The notes under the pieces: model-generated
The model's input: the letters and a program-made list of their open reading frames with translations, nothing else
Databases searched by the model: none
What the model was told of the DNA's origin: nothing
Shown: piece by piece, positions 20,432 through 30,331 of the stretch
Layout: the number at the start of each line of letters is the position of its first letter
How positions within the stretch are numbered: the first letter of the stretch is position 1
DNA from: Pseudoips prasinana
Lineage: Eukaryota; Arthropoda; Insecta; Lepidoptera; Nolidae
Length of the DNA stretch: 64,000 nt
NCBI GenBank assembly: GCA_951640165.1
Contig: OX621263.1
Coordinates: forward strand, 5,602,501 to 5,666,500
Reading direction: 5' to 3'
Translations under genes and position numbers: made by a program

Positions 20432-22761
20432 ATGATGCATAAAGTTTTTGTCTATGGCACACTGAAGCAGAATGAACCGAACCACTATTGGCTGACAGAT
20501 AAAAACAATGGCTCCAGTAAATTCTATGGCAAGGGAAGAACAAAATCAAAGTATCCACTCATCATTGCCACAAAATATAATATACCGTTCTTGTTATTTA
20601 AGCCTGGTGATGGACAGCATGTGGAAGGTAAGTTATTGATATATACAAGGTGTAACATTCATAGTGAATGCAAGAAGAAGACGAAGAAGTGTGTGTTCGA
20701 TTCCCACCGAGGACAGATATCTGTGTGCTTGAACATGACTGTTTCTCCTGAGTCTGGGTGTAATTATCTATATAGGTAAGTCCACACTGCAGGAGGCCCT
20801 CAGGCCAGGCTTTCGTGGTCTCCTGGACTTCTGGATGGAACTAAGATGGTTCGAGTAGCCAAACAAGTATCACGCACAATGGCCCAATTAGGAGGCTAAG
20901 TGCGGAAACCTATCGCCCAACTAACTAGGTATGTCCAGATAACTGATATCTGGATTCCGTAGTACAAGCTTAGTTTGAGATCAGAAGGCCATGGGTGAAT
21001 AATGTCCCAGGATATTGCAACATTATAAAGGTGCTCATAGCAAGATGCTCTCACCAGTCATTAAGGGATCCGGGAGGTAAGTAACTAGGGTCCCGGTCAG
21101 TCCATAGATGGGTGACTACTAAAGTGGTTTAATTTCTGTTGGTCCCGGTTGTAGTCATTAGACAATAGTTGTTCAGCCATGTCAGAGGCCTACTAATAAT
21201 TAGTAGTACTGCCCATATGATAATTAGTAGTACTGCCCATATGATGATTAGTAGTACTGCCCATATGATAATTAGTAGTACTGCCCATATGATAATTAGT
21301 AGTACTGCCCATATGATAATTAGTAGTACTGCCAATATGATAATTAGTAGTACTGCCCATATAAGAATTAGTAGTACTGCCCATATGATAATTAGTAGTA
21401 CTGCCCATATGATAATTAGTAGTACTGCCCATATAAGAATTAGTAGTACTGCCCATATGATAATTAGTAGTACGGCCCATATGATAATTAGTAGTACTGC
21501 CCATATGATAATTAGTAGTACTGCCCATATGATAATTAGTAGTACTGCCCATATGATAATTAGTAGTACTGCCCATATGATAATTAGTAGTACTGCCCAT
21601 ATGATAATTAGTAGTAGTAACATTACAAAAACTCAAAAACATATTTCCTATACAGAATAATGATTAGATGATATATTTTTACCACAGGGAAGTGTTAGAG
21701 TTACTTAACTTGAAGAAATTGCATCCATATGGTGGTAATTTTATCAGCAATAAACTTAATTTCCAGGAGAAGTATATGAAGTAGATGACCAGATGTTAAG
21801 CAAACTTGATATTTTGGAAGACCATCCTAACTATTACGAGAGAGAAATAGATCAAGTTGATATTATAAATGGGTGAGTGGTTTCATATATTCATCATGCT
21901 CACCAAATAAATAACTACTTTGAATAGTGGTTCGAACCCCCAAAGGCTGTGTCCTCTGGTGCAGGTCTTGACTCTATTTTTCAGTGAAGCAGTAAAAGCC
22001 GGTTAGGGTAACTGTAAATGTCATGATGTCTAAAACATTTCTCCAATTGAAAGTGAACCTTATGCTTATGTGATAAAGTTGAAAATCTATAAAAGAAATT
22101 CGACAGATTGGGGTGGCTGCATGTGCTGGCTGTATATTTAACTTTTCCATATTACTATCTTCTGTATCTATTTTGTAATTTTTGTGAATTAAATAGTATT
22201 GCTTATCTGCATCTTCAAAACACCCAATCTTGAAGTGAGAGGTGAGTCTCAGAAAGTGCTTTAAGCTGTCAGTCTTGGGCATGATCTTTCCCCGGAAGTA
22301 TCAGGTGGATAACTTACACCAATCAATGTTTAATCAGTTTATGTAAGATACGGTATAGAGAGGGCCATTATATTTGCACACACAATTCTGCATCATGTCT
22401 TCTCCTAGTCTCTACAACCCACTGGAAATATTGTCATGCTAGAGAACATTATGTATTTTGACATTTACCGACAGTTATTTTGTCTATGGCTCAAATGTCA
22501 ACAATACTTTTGCAAAATCCAACTTGAACATCCATCGAAACATCAGTTTCAAATTATGTTTTCTTTTTCTCTAGAAGAGACCACCAAACGACGGAGCAAG
22601 TGAACTGTTGGGTTTACTTCCTGAAGAAATACAAGCCAGACCTCTTACTGAAACCTAATATGAGTAATTACTCATCAGCAGGAGCACACGGGCTGGTGTA
22701 CCAAGAAAGGTCTAAGAGAGATCCAAGTTACAGTATTATTAATGAAGTCATAAAAACATGA
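20432..22761 (+). CDS. Gamma-glutamylamine cyclotransferase / AIG2-like protein
   Basis: Three exons (20432-20627, 21767-21872, 22575-22761) join with GT-AG borders to 162 codons plus TGA. The N-terminal VFVYGTLKQNEPNHYW is the YGTLK signature of the AIG2/GGCT fold, which cleaves gamma-glutamyl amines or amino acids to release 5-oxoproline. Exon 2 carries EVYEVDDQMLSKLDILEDHP, which includes the family's acidic catalytic-loop region, and YYERE. Exon 3 gives VNCWVYFLKKY. Length and motif order match the GGACT/Tina-1-like group of insects. The ATG directly follows an acceptor (TTTTACAG, 20424-20431), so an upstream non-coding exon is likely. Intron 1 holds a 24-bp minisatellite. The gene appears intact, and the enzyme is cytosolic by family. 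Confidence 0.88.
21194..21616. repeat. 24-bp minisatellite in intron 1 of the cyclotransferase gene
   Basis: About 17.5 copies of ATGATAATTAGTAGTACTGC plus CCAT are present, with few variants (for example AATATG or ATAAGA). Because 24 is divisible by 3 and the unit lacks stops in several frames, long spurious ORFs appear on both strands. Confidence 0.97.
22042..22135. mobile_element. Palindromic MITE, copy C (truncated)
   Basis: It shares CCAATTGAAAGTGAACCTTA and the end GTGCTGGCTGTAT with copies B and D. It lies in intron 2 of the cyclotransferase gene. Confidence 0.7.
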
Positions 22762-23499
22762 AGGGGGATGGATGGGAATGGTACTTATTTGAGGGTCGAA
22801 ATTATTAAATAGTAAAATTAATTTGAAAATTAATATAATAACTATTTTTAAAAATGTACACAGTGTAACAGAAATGCTGAAGGTTACTCTTTAAGAGCTT
22901 ATTTTATATACACAGACTTACTTTTAAAACACCAACAACCTTGCAGCCCTTGATAGCTAAAACCATAAGCAACAACTGTTGTTCTACAACTTTTGATAAT
23001 TTGTTAGATTTTATTTTCGAACAAAAATAAGTTTTAATTTAAGGGGGTGTAGTGCGGCGCCATTAAAAGTCAATTTTACAAACGTCATTCATCGGTTTCG
23101 ATATTGCACGCGCGTTGCATGTTCTTGAGTGTCACGGTCTTTATATATTATTATGTATATATAACAAAAGAATCTCGAAATTATAAATTTATATTCATTT
23201 ATTTTACTATTACGATTTTTTGCTGTCTTAAATCTATCTCAAAGTGTATTTTGTACCTGCAATTAGACTGCACGTGTAGCGCTCGGCACCTTTTGGGGTT
23301 CTCTTCTTTTGGTTAACTGTCTGACCCATTAAGTTTTAAATTGGATGTCCGTGTTTTGTCTGTGATTTGCATGTTTGTAAAGTCCTCAGCAATATTTGTT
23401 GTTTTTTTTTAATTTTGGGGCGATTTCTTTTTTTTTTTATTACAAAATCTAAGAAAACGCCTTCCGGACTATCCATACATTTTTTTTCTTTTTTTTCAG
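22762..23499. other. 3' region of the cyclotransferase gene with a 117-bp repeat
   Basis: A 117-bp block at 22860-22976 recurs at 24003-24119 with one visible mismatch. Otherwise this is AT-rich DNA with T-runs, and no gene is seen. Confidence 0.5.
22860..22976. repeat. 117-bp direct repeat, copy 1
   Basis: It begins ACAGTGTAACAGAAATGCTG and ends AAGCAACAAC. The partner at 24003-24119 differs only at TTAAGAG versus TTAGGAG. Confidence 0.9.
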
Positions 23500-23551
23500 C
23501 TCTAATGAGTCTACCATAGACGATTTGGATGATGTGATAGAGAAAAAATAA
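23500..23551 (+). CDS. Possible alternative last exon of the cyclotransferase gene
   Basis: A strong acceptor (long T-tract, TTTCAG to 23499) precedes an open frame SNESTIDDLDDVIEKK ending in TAA at 23549-23551. An ATTAAA-type signal follows near 23660. Its phase would fit a join to the end of exon 2 (21872) in place of exon 3. The acidic tail is not recognisable. It may also belong to no transcript at all. Confidence 0.35.
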
Positions 23552-23682
23552 GAATATTTGATTGGTTATTTAAGACATTCCGATTTTAACTATAATAATT
23601 ATAGATTATTATGCTGGTAGCTTTTATACCCGTTTATCTTTAAATATATTTGTATTAATTAAAGTTTGTTTTATTTGTGTTT

Positions 23683-23833
23683 GTACAGACGCGACGCCAG
23701 CACATCAAGCTATGTATCTTCAATCTGTCAAATTTCCCCTATTGAAAGTGAACCTTATGCTTTTGTGATAAAGTTGAAAATCTATAAAAGAAATTTGACA
23801 GATTGACGTAGCTGGATGTGCTGGCGTCTGTAC
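23683..23833. mobile_element. Palindromic MITE, copy D (complete, 151 bp)
   Basis: Its ends GTACAGACGC...GCGTCTGTAC are inverted, with near-perfect arms continuing into CCAGCACATC and TGACAGATTG. This is the reference copy for the family in this window. Confidence 0.85.
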
Positions 23834-24431
23834 ATAACTACCTACCTATAATACTCCAGTTCCATCAAAAACAGCATCACATTTATCCGTAACAGACGGC
23901 CTAGAAAAAAATTCATGTACATACATACATACATAGACTCACGCCTGTCTCCCAGAGGGGTAGGCAGAGACAACGGACTTCCATTTGTCACGATCCTTGT
24001 AGACAGTGTAACAGAAATGCTGAAGGTTACTCTTTAGGAGCTTATTTTATATACACAGACTTACTTTTAAAACACCAACAACCTTGCAGCCCTTGATAGC
24101 TAAAACCATAAGCAACAACAGCAATTCATGTATATTTCATTTATTTTAACCGTGTGGTTTCCGGCCGATGAAGAATAACAGGGCCAACCCATACCATCCC
24201 GTGGGTGCTGTAAAAGGCGACTAAGGCTACCAGGTAGTCAGGCAGCAGCGCCTCCTGTGTACTAGCTACCACCTAACTGCGGTGGCCAACTCGCGCTCAG
24301 AAATTAAACCATTTTGGTGGTCACCCATTTATGGACTGACCTCGAGCCTAGTTGCTTAACCTCGCCAATCACTTATGGACCAGTGAGACCATCTAGCTAT
24401 GATAATTAGTATCATAATTATTATAAGTATC
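23834..24431. repeat. Mosaic of dispersed repeat fragments
   Basis: It holds (ACAT)n at about 23917-23935, a 'cctgtctcccagaggggtaggcag' type repeat, the second 117-bp repeat (24003-24119), a 'gaagaataacagggccaaccc' type repeat (about 24165-24260), and an inverted piece of the repeat that flanks the LINE (about 24285-24390). No gene is seen. Confidence 0.6.
24003..24119. repeat. 117-bp direct repeat, copy 2
   Basis: This is the partner of 22860-22976. It interrupts a dispersed repeat, which suggests a copied insertion rather than a local tandem event. Confidence 0.9.
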
Positions 24432-24755
24432 ACTAGCTGTGCCCCGCGGTTTTACCCGCGTTAAATTTTATAAATTATCATAGCTTCTCCGTAGGTTATA
24501 GTGTGATAATATGTAGCCTATATGTTGACCCGACCTCTTAGTAATATTCATGCAAAATTTGAAGTAAATCCATGCAGTACTTTTTGAGTTTAGCCCGGAC
24601 ATACATACAGACAAACAGACACACAGACATAAATTCTAAAAACTATATTTTTGGCTTCGATATCAATTGTAGATCACGCCCCAAGTATCCTTTAAAAAAA
24701 ATATTCAATGTACAGTTTTGACTTTCCTACGATTTTATTATATGTATAGATAATG
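24432..24755. repeat. Dispersed lepidopteran repeat, full-length copy
   Basis: This is the same family as 11808-12135, with shared start ACTAGCTGTGCCCCGCGG, middle TGTTGACCCGACCTCTTAG and end TTATATGTATAGATA. Confidence 0.8.
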
Positions 24756-24779
24756 TGATAGACTTCTGCATTTGGACTT

Positions 24780-25000
24780 AGGAGGTTCATTATCATCATC
24801 ACCATGTCAGCTAAAGTACGTCCACTGCTGGACTAAAGGCTCCCCAAAGAATGGAGGGATATGCCATAATCGGCACGCTTGGCAGACGGGTTGGCGAACG
24901 CTGTTTGATGGTCATAGTTTACAGAAAAACGCTGATGCCCGGTCTCTGGTAGCTATTACCTCCGATGATTTCTACGCGCCCCACGGGATGAGATGTGGTG
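24780..25000 (-). mobile_element. RTE-type LINE 3' fragment
   Basis: The string 'cgtccactgctggactaaaggc' is the inverted 3' coding end of an RTE-type endonuclease-RT LINE. The same block appears at 47255-47320 and 49485-49750. Only a degraded fragment is present. Confidence 0.55.
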
Positions 25001-25009
25001 ATGATATTC

Positions 25010-25830
25010 TATCTCTAAAGTTGTTCATTGGTTTAATGCCAATAATCTTTTGCTAAATGACAAGAAAACTAAAGTCATCAAATTTTCTACACCATTATGT
25101 GAAACAGGTGGCCACCAATGTACAGCTTAATGGGGCTGGATTGACCCCTGTTGAGTCAACTGTGTTCTTGGGTATCACAATTGATTCAAAACTAAAATGG
25201 GGCCCACAAATAGAAAAACTATCAGGCAAATTAAGTTCTGCTGCATATGCAGTTAAAACTATACTGCTGACTGATGTGGATACAGTTAGAATGGTTTATT
25301 TCAGTTATTTTCATAGTATAATGACCTATGGAATTCTTCTCTGGGGTAGCGCTGCGGGCATTAACACCATATTTGTATTGCAAAAAAGAGCTGTAAGAGT
25401 CATATATAAACCTGGTCCGCGAGAATCTTTAAGAGAGAAGTTAAAAGAGATTAACAATCTGACTGTAGCATGTCAGTAGGTATATATATGACAATCTAAT
25501 TAATATGCGTTAAAATAAAGTCTCCTTCTGTAAAAGGAGCGATACTCATAATATAAATACTAGATATAAGCATAACTTTGTGTTACAAACTACCCGTCTC
25601 CACAAAGTAATTAACTCTTTTATGGGGCAATGTATAAGATTCTATAACAAACTTCCCAGTGATATCCGAGAAATGTCTACAAATAAGTTTAAACTAATTA
25701 TAAAAGCCTAATTGTGTAGCAGGGCTTACTACAAATCTTCTGAATATTTAAGTTGACAAAACAGTTTGTAATTGAGCCGCTCTAAATTAATTGTGTAATT
25801 TTATGGAAGAAATAAATCTTAAAAAAAAAA
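25010..25830 (+). pseudogene. Jockey-superfamily LINE ORF2 fragment with poly(A)
   Basis: Reading with at least one frame change, the translation shows NANNLLLNDKKTKVIKF, VFLGITIDSKLKW, MTYGILLWGSAAG and, after another break, QCIRFYNKLPSDIRE. These are the post-RT blocks of Jockey/CR1-type pol. The first part has an in-frame stop near 25125, and the last part is out of frame with 25057-25479. It ends in a run of A at 25822-25830. It is truncated and inactive. Confidence 0.75.
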
Positions 25831-25944
25831 ACTTGAGAGGTGTCAAGGGACACCCGGATAGAACGAAGTTCCTTTCGATTAATTAGTGAAGGAATTGACT
25901 GACCGCCGTGGCCTAAATTCGGCTAGGAGGACATTATTATTATT

Positions 25945-27478
25945 ACATGTTTGGTTTCGAGAGGGTCAACAAGATACGGTGACTAATTAACATCAAGTGG
26001 TCTATATACTTATTTCATATCGAGAGCGACCGTAGGCTACGGTGACCTCTTAACTTTGTATACTTGTTTGGTGTTAAGAGCGTCTATAGACTACGGTCAC
26101 CGCTTAACACTGTAAACTTGATTCGTGTTGAGTACGACCATAGGCTACGGTGACCTCTTAACATTGTATAGGTAAGTACTTGTTTGGTGTTGAGAGCGCC
26201 CATAGACTACGGTGACCGCTTAACATTGTAAACTTGATTCGTGTTTAAAACGACCATAGGCTCTGGTGACCTCTTAACATCGTATACTTGTTTGGTGTTG
26301 AGAGCGATCATAGGCTACTGTGACCACTTAGCATCACGTGGTCCAAACACTTGTTTGTTAGAAGCGTCTATAGGCTACGGTGACCGCTTAGCATCACGTG
26401 GTCCATATTGTTTGATAGAACCGACCGTTAGGCTACGGTGACCGCTTAACATCACGTGGTCCGTATACTTGTTTGTTGGAAGCGACCTTAGGCTACGGTG
26501 ACCGCTTAGCATTACGTCGACATAAACTTGTTTGTTAGAAGCGTCTATAGGCTACGGAGACCGCTTAGCATCACGTGGTCCGTATACTTGTTTGTTGGAA
26601 GCGACCTTAGGCTACGGTGACCGCTTAGCATCACGTCGTCCATATACTTGTTTGTGAGAAGCGTCTATAGGCTACGGTGACCGCTTAGCACCACGTGGTC
26701 CGTATACTTCTTTGTTAGAAGCGTCCATAGGCTACGGTGACCGCTTAGCATCACGTGGTCCGTATACTTGTTTGTTAGAAGCGCCCATAGGCTACGGTGA
26801 CCGCTTAGCATCACGTTGTCCATATACTTATTTGTTAGAAGCGACCATAGGCTACGGTGACCGCTTAGCATCACGTGGTCCGTATACTTGTTTGTTAGAA
26901 GCGTCCATAGGCTACGGTGACCGCTTAGCATCACGTGGTCCATTTTGTTTGATAGAACCGACCATAGGCTACGGTGACCGCTTTGCATCACGTGGCCCGT
27001 ATACTTGTTTGTTGGAAGCGACCATAGGCTACGGTGACCGCTAAGCATCACGTCGTCCATATACTTGTTTGTTAGAAGCGACCAAAGGCTACGGTGACCG
27101 CTTAGCATCACGTAGTCCGTATACTTGTTTGTTAGAAGCGACCATAGGCTACGGTGACCGCTTAGCATCACGTGGTCCGTATACTTGTTTGTTAGAAGCA
27201 ACCATAGGCTACGGTGACCGCTTAGCATCACGTGGTCCGTATACTTGTTTGTTAGAAGCGTCCATAGGCTACGGTAACCGTTTAGCAACACGTGGTCCGT
27301 ATACTTGTTTGTTAGAAGCGTCCATAGGCTACGGTGACCGCTTAGCATCACGTGGCCCGTATACTTGTTTGTTAGAAGCGTCCATAGGCTACGGTGACCG
27401 CTTAGCATCACGTGGTCCGTATACTTGTTTGTTATAAGCAACCATAGGCTACGGTGACAGCTTAGCATCACGTGGTCA
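25945..27478. repeat. 60-bp satellite array, about 25 units
   Basis: The typical unit holds GGCTACGGTGACCGCTTAGC, then ATCACGTGGTCCGTATACTT, GTTTGTTAGAAGCG and T/ACCATA. The left ~400 bp are degenerate. The right ~900 bp are regular and almost in register. Shorter units with GATAGAACCGACC occur twice, 540 bp apart (near 26410 and 26950), and the units after each are alike. That points to a nine-unit higher-order duplication. Long open frames on both strands result from the period being divisible by 3. Confidence 0.97.
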
Positions 27479-27480
27479 GA

Positions 27481-27696
27481 GAAACATGCGCACGCCGCAC
27501 AGCTGCAAAATGTGTCGTGAACAATTTTTCGTGATTTTGCGTTTTCTGGCAGTGTTGCTCAGATGCTGTAAAAAAAATTGACGATTCTACACAAATATAA
27601 TATTTTAACGATATATATGACTTTTGAGTTTGAGTTTATGCCGTCACCACACAGGCAGTAACCCAAGCTAAACCTAGGAGAGGATTAGCTTCCGGC
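27481..27696. other. Right flank of the satellite array
   Basis: It starts with ATGCGCACGCCGCACAGCTG, which also occurs at 45173-45193 beside other parts of the same element. The sequence from about 27640 appears to be the left part of the GC-rich LINE-like repeat continued at 28943. Confidence 0.5.
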
Positions 27697-27701
27697 CGTC
27701 G

Positions 27702-28937
27702 CACTGTGATTCGCGTAGAACAAACTAGCTGGACAAAAACAACTCTTCAATTCCTAATAGTTAATTATTAAGATGAACTCATTAGCCCTATACATTAAGG
27801 AATACATCTATTAATTTTCGTAATTACCCTCATTAGGCCCGTCATTAAGGTAAGTATATAAAGTGTTGATAATTCAAAGTGCATTCATTTGCATTTTTAC
27901 ACCATATTGTTAACATTATTTTAAGTCACTAAAAGAAATTTGTGATAGTGTTTTTGTGATGGATTGTGTACATAAGGGTAAGTAGTTTTGTTTTAGTTAA
28001 TTTTTATCACAGGATCTTCATTATTTAATTTTATTAAATTAAATGTTTCGATAAAAGTGGACTTTTTCACCCATATTTTTGAATTCAATAGTCAAAATAT
28101 TACATGTCCACTCATGTCCACTCTGTAAAATCTATTTTATATGATTCTCACAAGTATCTAGTAGTAATTAGTAGAAAAAAATATTGCGAATTATTTGCAC
28201 AACTAATTTTTTTCTTTTTTTTTCTTTAAACAGTTTTCACCGTCTCAAAAATGGACTTTTTTGAAGAATGGCTAAAACACCCGAAGGAAACGCGAAACGT
28301 GGAGCTCTTTCGGTTTATATCTTTGAGACATGACTTTGATGGTGTTACGGAGCAGTCCCTGAGAGACGTCAAGGTCATCATCTCAAAATATTCTTCAAAA
28401 TTGGCTGAAAAGTGGAGCAGCTGTGCAAGAAATAGCAGCTGTGCAAAGAATAGCTACGAATAGAGATTTACTTAATATGTTATTGATAACATCTGACCCT
28501 GTAATAAATGGTTTAAGAGAAATTCCCCGGAAGAAAATAGGTTCATTCCCTATCGAAGTCCTAGATTTATTAGTTCAACCTAGCTTTAAGGAACAAAATG
28601 TTAATATAGTTTCTAGTTTTCATAGTTCTGCCACTCATGATCATGACTATTCAATGGATGATTCATCTGATGATAGTGATGATGAGTGATCGATTTAGTT
28701 TTTAAGTAGGTATTTTATGTATCTGATATTAGATTTTATAGTTACATTTATAGTTAAATTTATTTATAAAATTGTTTAAAAAAATATTGTGTTTTTATTT
28801 CACTATACCTGCTCAAACGACCAACGGACCTCAAATAGTATTATGACCCTTATATCTTTGCTTAATAACCTCATTTATAAATAAAAATCGAAACAAATAA
28901 TATTGTCCAGCTAGCTTGTTCTACACGAACCACTGTG
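27702..28937 (+). mobile_element. Transib-superfamily element, internally deleted
   Basis: The ends are CACTGTGATTCG (27702) and the inverse of CACAGTGGTTCG (28937). The inverted repeat continues through GTAGAACAA and CTAGCTGGACAA. It is flanked by the 5-bp duplication CGTCG (27697-27701 and 28938-28942), which matches the CGNCG target preference I know for Transib. The heptamer-like start is followed at 24 bases by ACAAAAACA, like a RAG recombination signal with a long spacer. The inside encodes only both ends of a transposase. Confidence 0.85.
27959..28689 (+). pseudogene. Remnant of a Transib transposase gene (N- and C-terminal parts)
   Basis: Exon 1 (27959-27977) encodes MDCVHK and joins by GT-AG to exon 2 at 28234. 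Exon 2 continues VFTVSKMDFFEEWLKHP and on to KLAEKW near 28415. The frame then enters a repeated AGCAGCTGTGCAA segment (28416-28450) and stops at 28461-28463. A different frame through the same point gives ATNRDLLNMLLITSDPVI and ends in an Asp/Ser-rich tail at 28689. Transib and RAG1-like C-termini carry a similar TNxDL...LLxxSDP block. I infer an internal deletion that removed the catalytic core and shifted the frame. The short duplication sits at the deletion joint. Confidence 0.7.
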
Positions 28938-28942
28938 CGTCG

Positions 28943-29640
28943 TGAATTCGATGGTTGGCGGCGAGGAGTCCTGTGACGCGGTGGTTTCCTTCTGCGAGAC
29001 AGTCATCTCGCGGAAGGAACCTGCGGAAAGGGAAAGGGAGATCACATCCTCTCACCCGGCCCGCAGCAGACGCATCGGGCGTCGGCGGAGGGCGGACAAC
29101 GCCCTCTTCCAGCCCCCCTAAATGGGTCCAGGGGCGATGGACTCGGGGGCGTCCGTCGCCCAGTACACATCTGAGCCTCTAGCACGAGTTCCTGCAGTTT
29201 ACTTACTCGATCACACGTACAGTTTCCTCCCATACATAGATCACCAGCGCCTCTCGCGGAAACTATTAAGAACTAAAACTCTGGTGCTTAATGTATGGGA
29301 CGAAACTGTACGTGTGATCGAGTAAGTAAACTGCAGGAACTCGTGCTAGAGGCACTGGACCCGAGGCGGCGGCGTGACGTGTTCCACGCGCGCCCCTCTT
29401 AGACGTTGCGGGGGGATTTAACACCTCACTCCCCCCGCTAATGCGAGGAGGCCCGCAGGTATGGGCCAGCACCAGCCGGGGGTTGCGGAAGTATCGTATG
29501 TTCCCGCGACCCCCGGCGCAGGTGTGAGATGGAACACCGGGGTGGTTTTTAGTCAGTAGGAGTCTGACAGACCCCTCCGCCTCCCCCAAGGCGGAGGACA
29601 TCCATGCAGGATTTTCCACCGCGGCAAAAAAAATATATAT
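28943..29640 (+). mobile_element. GC-rich LINE 3' region (R1-type), with an embedded MITE
   Basis: This block is far more GC-rich than its surroundings. It ends 'gtcagtaggagtctgacaga...' and A/T simple repeats near 29625-29640, like 3' ends of R1-type LINEs in moths. It continues the sequence left of the Transib element (about 27640-27701). Open frames here look incidental. Confidence 0.45.
29176..29352. mobile_element. Hairpin MITE with ~60-bp near-perfect arms
   Basis: CCTCTAGCACGAGTTCCTGC at the left is repeated inverted at the right end. The arms match through ACTTACTCGATCACACGTAC to CCATACAT, with a 55-60 bp centre. It is inserted in the GC-rich LINE block. Confidence 0.85.
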
Positions 29641-29965
29641 ATATTAAGTTGTAGGTAACCCAGTCTCCTAGGTTTTCAAGCAAAATACGAACAAAAAGCA
29701 AAAGACTTCCTCATCCACCTAAAACAACTGGGAGAAAAGCTAGAGTAAGCTGCTGACTTAAAATGAGTAGAAACTTTCCATTCATTCCATATTAATACGG
29801 CGGCATAACAATGTTCGTAGCTCTTAATAGCAATGAAGGCCAAGGACCTCCCATGTACCAAGGCGTCGTTTCGACGTCACCATCATCTTAGAGAAATTTA
29901 ATTAGACATTGACATAAGACTTGAATTATTGGTGGTGTTCAAAATACAACGTTAATTTGTAGTGG
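29641..29965. other. AT-rich spacer, nothing recognisable
   Basis: A short (TA)n run occurs near 29632-29643. No repeat family or coding exon was found. Confidence 0.4.
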
Positions 29966-29968
29966 TAA

Positions 29969-30328
29969 AGGCGGAAACACATTATTTAAACGCGAAGCAA
30001 CGCACCGTGTGGACACCCGATATGGACCGTGCATATTACCAACACGCAAATACAGTTACCTAGCTAGTTCTCGAAAGACTCACGCGTGGCTTTGGGTGTT
30101 GTCTAAAAACATACCGCGCACCGCGTCGGATGGCGTGTTTATCCCCACCAATGGCAACACACCGACCTGCCCTGCACGTCTGGATCAGGCGTCGACGTGT
30201 GCGCGAATGACGTCGCGTCGGATGTTCATAGTGTCATTCTGGTCTATAGAAAACAATGCATTTGATTCAACTCAAAACGTACCGCGTTTCATCGGGTCGC
30301 GGCACGTTTTAATAATGTGTTTCCTCCT
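29969..30328. mobile_element. Harbinger-type MITE (360 bp) with TAA target duplication
   Basis: The ends AGGCGGAAACACATTATT and the inverse of AGGAGGAAACACATTATT are flanked by TAA at 29966-29968 and 30329-30331. A 3-bp TWA duplication is the mark of PIF/Harbinger and relatives. The interior is GC-rich, and its 140-codon frame (30009-30431) crosses the element end, so it is not a gene. It lies about 480 bp upstream of the GPATCH4-like start. Confidence 0.75.
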
Positions 30329-30331
30329 TAA

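Noticed and set aside
21129..21660. Overlapping 149-164 codon frames with IISSTAHM-type repeats
   Set aside because: They are products of the 24-bp minisatellite in an intron, open on both strands at once.
26665..27471. 268-codon open frame on the - strand with 20-residue repeats
   Set aside because: It lies wholly in the 60-bp satellite. A period divisible by three keeps frames open on both strands, and no start context or splice signals support a gene.
25945..27478. CRISPR-like regular array
   Set aside because: The units are contiguous without variable spacers, and the genome is eukaryotic. It is a satellite.
28955..29619. Several GC-rich frames of 63-117 codons
   Set aside because: They lie in a LINE 3' region and across a hairpin MITE on both strands, with no recognisable domain.
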